From NCBI GenBank assembly GCA_020851565.1, contig JADZCN010000158.1:1-64000 (forward strand): a stretch of 64,000 nucleotides of DNA. The letters are read 5' to 3'. How positions within the stretch are numbered: the stretch's first letter is position 1; each line of letters begins with the position of its first letter. The DNA comes from Acidobacteriota bacterium (GTDB lineage: Bacteria; Acidobacteriota; Vicinamibacteria; Vicinamibacterales; UBA2999). Made by a program: the position numbers and the translations under genes. Positions 53,504 through 60,671 of this stretch are shown here, piece by piece. Under the pieces are notes generated by a model, which was not told where the DNA came from, ran no database searches, and worked only from the letters and a program-made list of their open reading frames with translations.

Positions 53504-53610
53504 GATAAAAGGCAAAAGGCAGGAGGCACAAGGCAAAAAGGGAATCCCCCTGCCCCGCGCCTCCTGCCTTGTGCTTTTCTACCTTGTGCCTTGTGCCTTG
53601 CGCTTTCTGC
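53504..53610. repeat. Spacer repeat: AAGGCA / TGCCTT family with internal dyad
   Basis: The left arm (53504-53545) contains AAAAGGCAAAAGGCAGGAGG. The right arm (53560-53610) contains CCTTGTGCTTTTCTACC and TTGTGCCTTGTGCC. The arms are complementary. The same family is at 63206-63328. Confidence 0.86.
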
Positions 53611-53616
53611 TTCGGC

Positions 53617-54480
53617 CTAGGCCGCCTCTTCCTCGAGCTGCTGGTTGATTCGGGCCACCTTGACGTCCCGGGCCAGGCCCAGGAACTCCAGGGCCTTGAT
53701 GCCCATGTAGTTGATGTCGATCTCGTACCAGGCCAGGCCGTGACGGGCCGACACCGGGTGGGCGTGGTGGTTGTTGTGCCAGCCCTCGCCCCACGTGAAC
53801 ATCGCCACCCACCAGTTGTTGGTCGAGTCGTCGCGCGTCGCGAAACGGCGCGAGCCCCACAGGTGGGTTGCCGAGTTCACCGCCCAGGTGCAGTGCAGGC
53901 CGAACACCGTGCGGAAGAAGACGCCCCACAGCACGTACGGCCAGCCGCCGATGGCCAGGAGGATGAGGCCGACCACCACCTGCGGCACCCAGTGCCAGGT
54001 GGTGAGCGCGACGTGGAACTTGTCCTTGCTGAGGTCGGGCACGTAGCGCTTGAGGATGCTGGTGTCGTGGTGCATGGCCTTGCCGGTCATGATCCAGCCC
54101 ATGTGCGCCCAGTAGGTGCCCTCGCGCGGCGAGTGCGGGTCGCCGTCGTGATCCGAGTTCTGGTGGTGGATGCGGTGGGTGGCCACCCAGAAGATGGGCC
54201 CACCCTCGAGCGCCAGCGTGCCGCAGACGGTGAGGAAGTACTCGACCCACTTCGGCGTCTTGAACCCGCGGTGCGTCAGCAGGCGGTGATACCCCATGCC
54301 GATGCCCCAGCTGCCCGAGATGTACCAGAGCGCGAGCATGGCGATGATGGCGCCCCAATCGAAATAGAAGAGCGCGGCGACCGCACCGACGTGGAACGCC
54401 GTCATCGCGATGACGGTGATCCAGTTGATGCCCTTGGAATTCTTGCGACCGTAGATCTGTGAAGCAGCGACTTGAGCCAT
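53617..54480 (-). CDS. Acyl-CoA delta-9 type fatty-acid desaturase
   Basis: A 287-residue integral membrane di-iron enzyme. The three histidine boxes are exact: HRLLTH 65-70, HRIHH 102-106 and HNNHH 235-239 (in EGWHNNHHAHP). Four or more hydrophobic segments lie at about 20-60, 84-98 and 165-200. The sequence (GWHNNHHAHPVSARHGLAWYE, in pieces) is closest in style to stearoyl-CoA delta-9 desaturases, which insert a cis double bond into saturated acyl chains and raise membrane fluidity. It starts 17 bases downstream of the EamA stop, so the two are likely one transcript. The histidine kinase follows after a repeat spacer. Confidence 0.94.
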   Translation of the reverse strand: MAQVAASQIYGRKNSKGINWITVIAMTAFHVGAVAALFYFDWGAIIAMLALWYISGSWGIGMGYHRLLTHRGFKTPKWVEYFLTVCGTLALEGGPIFWVATHRIHHQNSDHDGDPHSPREGTYWAHMGWIMTGKAMHHDTSILKRYVPDLSKDKFHVALTTWHWVPQVVVGLILLAIGGWPYVLWGVFFRTVFGLHCTWAVNSATHLWGSRRFATRDDSTNNWWVAMFTWGEGWHNNHHAHPVSARHGLAWYEIDINYMGIKALEFLGLARDVKVARINQQLEEEAA

Positions 54481-54497
54481 AGAGGCTCATGAAGGTA

Positions 54498-55484
54498 TCA
54501 GCTGCCGGGCCGACGTTCTGTAATACTTCTGTACGCGCCCGAAGTCATTGATGACGTGGAGGTTGTCGGGACCCGCACATCGCGCAATCCACGCAGCCTG
54601 CGGAACCAGACCTCGGCGTCAGCCGCGCCCATCTGTGTCATCCACGCGCCGAGCAGGCACACCGCGGCGCCCGCGACCGACAGGCCGGCCACGTGCTCAC
54701 CCCGGACGAGCACGCCGAGCCCGAGCGCGACGACCGGTACCAGGAACAGCGTCGCCGAGGCCCGGCTCGCGCCGAGCCGTCCCGCCGCGGTCGTCATCAC
54801 CACATTGGCCACGCACGTGCCAAGCACGCCGAGCGCGAGCATCGAGAGAAGGGCCCTGGCGGTCCAGCGCGCGTCCAGGACCTCGGGGAGGCCAAGGGGC
54901 GCCGTGAGCACCACGGCGACGCCCAGCGCCCGCCACACGACCGGCAGCGCCCCGCTGCGCTGCTGCAGGGGGCGCGCGATGTTCAGCGCCACGCCGTAAC
55001 AAACCAGCGCCGTCACGATCATCGCGATGCCCGCGGCGCTGCTGGCGCCGCCCAACCCGGGCACCGCCATCAGCACGGCGCCGGCGACCCCCAGGCTCAG
55101 GCCCACCGTCACCGGGCGCTCCGGCCACCTTCGCGCTACGAGGCTCGCCACCAGCACCGCGAAGATGGGCGTCGCGCCGTTCAGCATGCCCGTGAGCGCC
55201 GAGGACACGCGCTGCTCGGCGAACGGAAACATGCTGAGCGGGAAGGCCAGCCAGATGACGCCGAGAAGCGCCGCGCCCCGGCCGTCGCCCGGGTGAAGCG
55301 CCCGCCTTGCCGCGGGAACCAGCGAGAGCGCGGCGAAGCCGATGGCCAGGCGAAGGAACGTAATGCCATTCGGCGCCAGGGCCTCCAGGCCTTCCGCGAT
55401 GAACAGGAACGACGCGCCCCAGATGACACCGGGCACGACCAGCAGGCTCCAGTCGACGAGCGTGGCGGGGATCATGAACACCAC
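54498..55484 (-). CDS. EamA/DMT-family transporter
   Basis: A 328-residue inner-membrane protein with about ten hydrophobic segments in two EamA repeats (1-145 and 150-290). Text such as VVPGVIWGASFLFIAEGL, NGITFLRLAIGFAALSL and SALTGMLNGATPIFAVLVA is typical. The drug/metabolite family exports amino acids, sugars or drugs; no substrate can be assigned. The last about 40 residues (RRLRGLRDVRVPTTSTSS) are hydrophilic and cytoplasmic. It is divergent from a LysR gene 65 bases away, which normally signals control by that regulator. ATG 55475 is an alternative start. Confidence 0.88.
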   Translation of the reverse strand: MVFMIPATLVDWSLLVVPGVIWGASFLFIAEGLEALAPNGITFLRLAIGFAALSLVPAARRALHPGDGRGAALLGVIWLAFPLSMFPFAEQRVSSALTGMLNGATPIFAVLVASLVARRWPERPVTVGLSLGVAGAVLMAVPGLGGASSAAGIAMIVTALVCYGVALNIARPLQQRSGALPVVWRALGVAVVLTAPLGLPEVLDARWTARALLSMLALGVLGTCVANVVMTTAAGRLGASRASATLFLVPVVALGLGVLVRGEHVAGLSVAGAAVCLLGAWMTQMGAADAEVWFRRLRGLRDVRVPTTSTSSMTSGAYRSITERRPGS

Positions 55485-55506
55485 GATCGTTCCCGCGACG
55501 AGTTAG

Positions 55507-55521
55507 AACAAGTGAATTGTT
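55507..55521. promoter_or_regulatory. Inverted repeat AACAA-N5-TTGTT, candidate LysR site
   Basis: It lies in the centre of the 65-base divergent spacer between the EamA and LysR genes, in an AT-rich patch (GTGAATTGTTGTGACGAATA). LysR regulators usually bind such dyads and control both neighbours. Confidence 0.45.
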
Positions 55522-55549
55522 GTGACGAATATGTTTTAGAATCGCTTAC

Positions 55550-56452
55550 ATGTTGAGCGTCGAGCGACTCAGGGCCCTGCACGCCGTGGCCGCCCAGGGT
55601 TCCATTCTCGCCGCGGCAGACGTGCTGCACGTCACCACGTCAGCCGTCTCGCAACAGCTGGCAAAGCTGGAGCGCGAGGTGGGCCAGCCCCTGCTCGAGA
55701 AGCAGGGGCGGGGCGTCCGGCTCACCGATGTGGGCCGGCGCCTGGTCGAGCACACCGACCAGGTGCTGTCGGCGCTCGAACAGGCGGAGGCTGAACTGGA
55801 GTCGGCTCGGGACACCCTCAGCGGCCGTCTCGTCATCGCGGCCTTTGCCACGGGTGCCCGCGGCCTGGCCCCGCGGGCGCTGGCATCGCTCGCGGCGAAG
55901 CACCCGCAGCTGCAGCCCATGCTGCGCGAGCTCGAGCCGGCGGACTCGATTCCCATGCTGGTCCGGAGGGACGTGGACCTGGCGCTCCTGCAGGACTGGG
56001 CGAACGCGCCGCTCGCGCTGCCGCCAGGCCTGAGCAAGGCGCCCGTCCTGGACGACGTCGCCGACATCGCGCTGCCAGCCCACCATCGCCTGGCCCACGC
56101 CGACCGCGTGCGTCTGGACGACCTGGCCGACGAGCCCTGGGTCACCTGGCTCGAAGGGTCGATCTGCCACGACTGGCTGCTGCACACGCTGCGCCGGCGG
56201 GGACACGAGCCGCGTGTCGCACACACGGCCTCGGAGTACGCGACGCAGCTGGCGCTGGTCGGTGCGGGACTCGGCGCGGCTGTCATCCCGCGCCTGGGGC
56301 GAGGGCCGGTGCCTCCAGGCGTCCGGATTGTTCCATCCGAGCCCACACTCCGGCGGCACGTCTACGCCGCCTGGCGGCGCGATGCGTCACGGCGCACGAC
56401 CATACGTGTGGCCGTGGAGGCCTTTCAGCAGGCCGCGAGCGCTACGGCTTGA
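55550..56452 (+). CDS. LysR family transcriptional regulator
   Basis: A 300-residue protein. The N-terminal winged helix (1-60) has the family pattern SVERLRALHAVAAQGSILAA, then HVTTSAVSQQLAKLEREVGQPLLEKQGRGVRLT (in pieces). A linker helix (about 60-90) and the periplasmic-binding-like effector domain (about 90-295) follow, including RLVIAAFATGARGLAP and ATQLALVGAGLGAAVIPRLG. Divergent position points to the EamA transporter as its target. Its 3' end overlaps the VWFA-related gene on the other strand by 11 bases. Confidence 0.93.
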   Translation: MLSVERLRALHAVAAQGSILAAADVLHVTTSAVSQQLAKLEREVGQPLLEKQGRGVRLTDVGRRLVEHTDQVLSALEQAEAELESARDTLSGRLVIAAFATGARGLAPRALASLAAKHPQLQPMLRELEPADSIPMLVRRDVDLALLQDWANAPLALPPGLSKAPVLDDVADIALPAHHRLAHADRVRLDDLADEPWVTWLEGSICHDWLLHTLRRRGHEPRVAHTASEYATQLALVGAGLGAAVIPRLGRGPVPPGVRIVPSEPTLRRHVYAAWRRDASRRTTIRVAVEAFQQAASATA

Positions 56453-59303
56453 CGACGTATTTCAGCCACGTGCCGACGAGCGCCGCCTGCGGCCCCTTGC
56501 CTTCGGTATACCGCGCCGCGTAGTCGACGAAGCGTGCGCGATCCGCCTCGCCGATGGCGCCGCTTTCCTGCCGCACGCGGTACATCACCTGCAGCGCGAG
56601 GTAGAGCAGGTCCAGGTCGGTGGGCCGGCGCTCGATGAGCGCGTGGAGCTTCTCGAGCGCGGGCGCGTAGGCGCCGGTCATGGCCTCCGCCGTGGCCTGG
56701 CGCTCGTCACGCGCGTCAGCATCCTTCCAGGCATCGGGCGCCTCGTCCAGGAAGGTGAGCGCCTGTAATCCATCGCCCAGGCGCAGCAGGCCGTCCACGA
56801 GCGGCGGGTAGACGACGTCGGCCGCGTCGCTCAGCAGCGACATCTGCCAGGCGCCGACGGCCTCCTTGTCGCGGCCGCTCGCCGCGTGGCACGCGCCGAT
56901 GTAGAAGGCCGCACCGAGGAAGTCGGATGCGGCCTTCAGCGTCACCTGGAACCAGGCCGTCGCCTGCGCGTAGCGCTTGCGCTCTAGCTCTCCGAGGCCG
57001 CGCACGAAAGCAAACGTCGCCTCGTCTGCCGGAGTGGCTCCGCGCGGCGGCTCGGGCGCGTCGAACCGGCCCTGCCGCGCGCCCTCGAGGACCGCGGCCG
57101 CCTCGGGCGATGGCGGGTACATGAACGCCAGTGACGACAGGAACGCGTCGACGACGGATGGCGACAGGACGGATGCCGCATCGAAGCGCGGCAGCCGCAC
57201 CGCGATGCGCGGCGGGGGCGGGGGCGGCACCTCTTCGTCTACCGATGGCGGCGCCGCGGCTGCGTCGGCGGCGGTATCGGCCACCGCAGGCGGCGACAGC
57301 AATGGCGCGAAGCGGAAGGCCCTCGTCACGCGTGTCTCGGCCTGCCCGGGCGCTGCAATCACCGCGCGCGCCACGTACTGCCCCGGTGGCAACAGCCCCA
57401 TCCGGACCAGGCCGCCGAAGGTCCGCATCGTCGGCTCCCGGCGAGCCAGCGGCAGCTCCACCGAGGTGACGGGCGGGCCATCTTCCGACTCGGACACCTG
57501 CACGGTTACGGAGGTGTTGGCCAGCCGCGCGTTGTTCTGGCCCATCACCGACAGCTGGAACGACACGCTCTCGGTGTCGACGAGCGGCGCGGGCATCAGT
57601 CGCGCGGGGCCGGGGGCCGTGGGCTCGGGCGCGATCAGCAGGTCCGACACCTCCTGCCTTCCGGCGGTGCGCGTGAGGCCGGCGCGGATGGTGTGATGGA
57701 CGCTGCCGGTGCGCCCACGGTCATCCATGGCCGCAATCCGCAGGGTGTACTCGCCGGGCTCGAGGAGCACCGACGTCTGAAGCAGCCGCGGGGATGCGGC
57801 ACGCGGCGTCGCGGGCGCCAGGATCATGCGGCTGATCTGCCCGGCGGCCGTTTTGTCGTCCTTGTCCAGAACGAGGATCCCGATCGGCCACTCCGCCGGC
57901 TCGGCTGCCGGCTCGCCGATCTCGGCGCTGATGATCACCCGCACGCGCGGGTCGTCACCGTCGGCGGTGTTGTAGGTGGCCACCCTCATCGGCAGGCCGC
58001 GATCCGGCAGCGGGAAGGACAGCAGGTCCTTGACCACGGCCTCGGGCGCGCGGGCCTCGGCCCCGTTCGTGGCGCTCGCGACGGTGGTGCCCGTGGTTTC
58101 GCGCGCAAGGGCGAAGGTCGGCCGCGCCCGTACCGTCAAGCCGCGCCGCCGCACCTGCACGCGAATGCGCCGATCGCGTCCCGTGCGATCCTCGTCCGTC
58201 GGCTCGAAGCCAATCAGGTAGTAGCCCGACAGCTCGCGGTTCAGGCGCTCGAAGATGCCGGCACCGGTGCCTGCAGCCACCTGCAGCAGCCGCCCGCGCG
58301 TCTGGCCGGCCAGCTGCCCCAGGCCGTCCCGCATCAGGTAGTCGTCCATCGAGTAGGTCTGCCCGGGCGCGACGGCGCGCGACGCGTCGGCCATCATCGA
58401 CTGGGCGGGCCGGACGATGTGCAGGGTGACGCGGGCTTCGGCCGCCCGGCGGGACACGTCGGCCAGCCTGAGCGGGGCACGGCCCACGAAGAGGCCTTCG
58501 GAGATCATCACGACGTTGACGGGCGTGCCGAGGCGCGCGAGCCGCGAGAAGAGCACGTCGAGATACCGGAGGGTCTGCACGGCGCGTGCGTTGGCCTCGT
58601 TGATGGCCATGCGCGCATCGGCCTCCAGCGCGTCGGCGCACGACTCGAGGCTGAGGTCGGTGAGGCCGGTGCACTCGCGCTGCACCGCGCGCTGCCACGT
58701 GTCCATATCGTTGATCTCGAGCGCGTAGGCTTCGCTGATCTGCACCTGGCTGTTCCCGGCCGACGCGACCGGTGTCCCCGCGGGACGGCGCAGCGCCTCG
58801 ATCACGCGGCGGCGATCTGCCGTGAACTCGACGCTGCCGACCCCGGTGGGCAGCCTCGCCACGCCGACGAGGTCCCCGGGGGCCAGCTGATCGAGCAGCA
58901 TCTCGCCCGCGCGGATGATGCCCTGCGACCCGCCCACGCGGATGTGCCCATCGTCCACGACGAAGAGCATGAGGCGGCCCGACGTGGGCGCGTCGTTCGA
59001 TGAGGGCGTGCCCGCCGTCGACGTCGCATTCCTGGAGTCGGAGACCGTCGAGATGAACTGCGCCGAAGCGATGGGACGTGACTGGCCGTTCACCTGCAGG
59101 TCGAAGTCGGCGACGGTGAGATCCGACACGGGGCGGCTGTCACTGTCGGTGACGCTGACGTCGACCAGGACCAACTCGGTCCTCACGCCGAACTGCAACC
59201 CAGATGGGGATTGGGATGGGGATTGCGCCGAAACGGAGCCGCAGATGACGCAGATTGCGCAGATTAGGCGACCGACGTTCGTTAGCGTGGCGACGTTGGG
59301 CAC
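56442..59303 (-). CDS. VWFA-related Acidobacterial-domain exported protein
   Basis: About 953 residues from GTG 59303 (low-confidence start, no ribosome site). The N-terminal VWFA-related domain (about 30-340) opens with FGVRTELVLVDVSVTDSDS and DLTVADFDLQVNGQ, the hallmark of this Acidobacterial family. The metal site that should read DxSxS is VVDDGHIRV, so it is degenerate. Beta-rich domains follow (about 380-680), then a Pro-rich linker and a C-terminal TPR-like helical region (about 720-950, ATAWFQVTLKAASDFLGAAFYIGACHAASGRDKEAVGAW in pieces). The signal sequence (LICAICVICGSVSAQ) is encoded by CATCTGCG-type repeat. It forms a row with a second VWA gene and an unknown exported protein. Confidence 0.8.
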   Translation of the reverse strand: MPNVATLTNVGRLICAICVICGSVSAQSPSQSPSGLQFGVRTELVLVDVSVTDSDSRPVSDLTVADFDLQVNGQSRPIASAQFISTVSDSRNATSTAGTPSSNDAPTSGRLMLFVVDDGHIRVGGSQGIIRAGEMLLDQLAPGDLVGVARLPTGVGSVEFTADRRRVIEALRRPAGTPVASAGNSQVQISEAYALEINDMDTWQRAVQRECTGLTDLSLESCADALEADARMAINEANARAVQTLRYLDVLFSRLARLGTPVNVVMISEGLFVGRAPLRLADVSRRAAEARVTLHIVRPAQSMMADASRAVAPGQTYSMDDYLMRDGLGQLAGQTRGRLLQVAAGTGAGIFERLNRELSGYYLIGFEPTDEDRTGRDRRIRVQVRRRGLTVRARPTFALARETTGTTVASATNGAEARAPEAVVKDLLSFPLPDRGLPMRVATYNTADGDDPRVRVIISAEIGEPAAEPAEWPIGILVLDKDDKTAAGQISRMILAPATPRAASPRLLQTSVLLEPGEYTLRIAAMDDRGRTGSVHHTIRAGLTRTAGRQEVSDLLIAPEPTAPGPARLMPAPLVDTESVSFQLSVMGQNNARLANTSVTVQVSESEDGPPVTSVELPLARREPTMRTFGGLVRMGLLPPGQYVARAVIAAPGQAETRVTRAFRFAPLLSPPAVADTAADAAAAPPSVDEEVPPPPPPRIAVRLPRFDAASVLSPSVVDAFLSSLAFMYPPSPEAAAVLEGARQGRFDAPEPPRGATPADEATFAFVRGLGELERKRYAQATAWFQVTLKAASDFLGAAFYIGACHAASGRDKEAVGAWQMSLLSDAADVVYPPLVDGLLRLGDGLQALTFLDEAPDAWKDADARDERQATAEAMTGAYAPALEKLHALIERRPTDLDLLYLALQVMYRVRQESGAIGEADRARFVDYAARYTEGKGPQAALVGTWLKYVVKP

Positions 59304-59329
59304 GCGACGCCCGACGCCTCTCCCCTCCC

Positions 59330-59497
59330 GACCCGCGAGACCCCTCCCGACGTGAGTCTCCTCCCGGCGCGGGAGACCCTCGCAGTTCCCGGTTCCCGGT
59401 TCCCGACTCCCGACGCGATCCCCCTCCCGACGCGCGAAGGTCCTCCCGACGTCGTGAGCCCCCTCCCGACACGCGCAGCCCGTCCCGACGCGCTTCA
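59330..59497. repeat. Spacer repeat: CCTCCCGACGCG units
   Basis: About ten degenerate units of (C)CCCTCCCGACGCG, with a short GGTTCCCG run (59386-59408), fill the spacer between the two VWA genes, mostly in one orientation. No gene is seen. Confidence 0.8.
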
Positions 59498-60649
59498 CTA
59501 GCCCCCTCCCGGCGCGCGGTAGCCCTGGCGGGCGCGCACGGTGTGTCCGCTGCCCGGCAGGTCGATCGCGATCTCGCGCCACGTGCCGTCGCGTTTCGCG
59601 TTCGTGGACTGGTAGCCGATCAGGTACTGGTTCGACAGCTCCTCGACGATGTCGGCGAAGGCTTCCTCGAGCCTGTCGCTGCGCTCGACGAAGAGGCCGC
59701 GCCCGCCGCTGAGCGTGACGAGGCGCTGGATGCCCGAGCGCAGCTGTGCCTCGCGCGCGCCGCGGCCGAGCGCCACCATGAAGAGCGTGGCGTCGCTCGA
59801 GCGCATCGCGGCCTCGACGTTGGCGATGGTGGCATGGCTGGTGCGGTCGTCGCCGTCCGAGAACACCACGAGCACGCGCCGGCCCGGCTGCCGGGAGAGC
59901 AGCTGCACGCCGCGGACGATGACGTCGTAGAGGGCCGTGCCGCCCCAGGGCGCCAGGCGGTCCACGGCGCGCAGGCGCTGCGCCGGCGCCGTCTCGCGCC
60001 GCGCGAGCGTGAACAGGTTGTCGTTGAAGGCGGCCAGCGTCACCTGGTCCTTCGGCCCCAGCGCGGAGAGGAACCTGCGTACGGCGTTCTTCAGCTGCGG
60101 CATGTTGGGCGCCATGCTCTGGCTCACGTCCACGGCGACCACCAGCTCGAGGGGCGATCCCTCGTTCGAGAAGTGCGAGATGGCCTGCGGCACGCCGTCC
60201 TCGAGGATGCGGAACCGGCTGCGATCGAGGCCCTTCACGAAGCGATTGCCGTCGTTCACCACGGCCGTGACCTGCACGACGTCCACGGAGACCGACTCGA
60301 CGTGCTCGAGGCCCTTGGTTCGCGTCGTACTCACGATGCGCCCGCCGTCCTTCAGGTCCGCTACGACGCGCACCAGGTGTTCCTTCACCTCGGCGCCCGC
60401 ATCCCACGGGCACTCCGCGCGTGCCGTGTCGGCTACCGTGCAGACGAGGCGGCCGTCGGCATAGAACAGCACGCGCGCGGCCTCGCGCGCCCGCGGCGGC
60501 GGCTCGATGATGGCTTTCAGCAGAACGGGGCCGGAGAGGTACGTGTCCGGGCCCGGCGAAACGATGCGGATGGCGAGATCCGGCGCCTGCGCGCTCAGCC
60601 CGAGCGCGGTGAGGACGAAGACGAAAACCGCGGGCAGTCTGGCCGGCAT
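59498..60649 (-). CDS. Exported VWA-domain protein with intact MIDAS
   Basis: A 383-residue protein from ATG 60649, chosen for the signal peptide (MPARLPAVFVFVLTALGLSA). An Ig-like segment (about 25-100) precedes a VWFA-related N-part (VSVDVVQVTAVVNDGNRFVKGL, then FRILEDGVPQ) and a von Willebrand A domain. Its metal-ion site is complete: D-V-S-Q-S in LELVVAVDVSQSMAPN, with FSDGDDRTSH further on. It ends ELSNQYLIGYQSTNAKRDGT and RQGYRAPGGG, usual for this Acidobacterial family. VWA domains bind partner proteins through the metal. It starts 22 bases after the stop of the 858-residue protein, so these are co-expressed. Confidence 0.88.
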   Translation of the reverse strand: MPARLPAVFVFVLTALGLSAQAPDLAIRIVSPGPDTYLSGPVLLKAIIEPPPRAREAARVLFYADGRLVCTVADTARAECPWDAGAEVKEHLVRVVADLKDGGRIVSTTRTKGLEHVESVSVDVVQVTAVVNDGNRFVKGLDRSRFRILEDGVPQAISHFSNEGSPLELVVAVDVSQSMAPNMPQLKNAVRRFLSALGPKDQVTLAAFNDNLFTLARRETAPAQRLRAVDRLAPWGGTALYDVIVRGVQLLSRQPGRRVLVVFSDGDDRTSHATIANVEAAMRSSDATLFMVALGRGAREAQLRSGIQRLVTLSGGRGLFVERSDRLEEAFADIVEELSNQYLIGYQSTNAKRDGTWREIAIDLPGSGHTVRARQGYRAPGGG

Positions 60650-60671
60650 GTGGAGCCCCGAGGGGCCGATT

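Noticed and set aside
59304-60413. Extension of the VWFA frame upstream of 59303 to a 1323-residue protein
   Set aside because: Upstream it reads only the CCTCCCGACGCG repeat and then the shadow of the next VWA gene, and the natural signal sequence lies near 59260.
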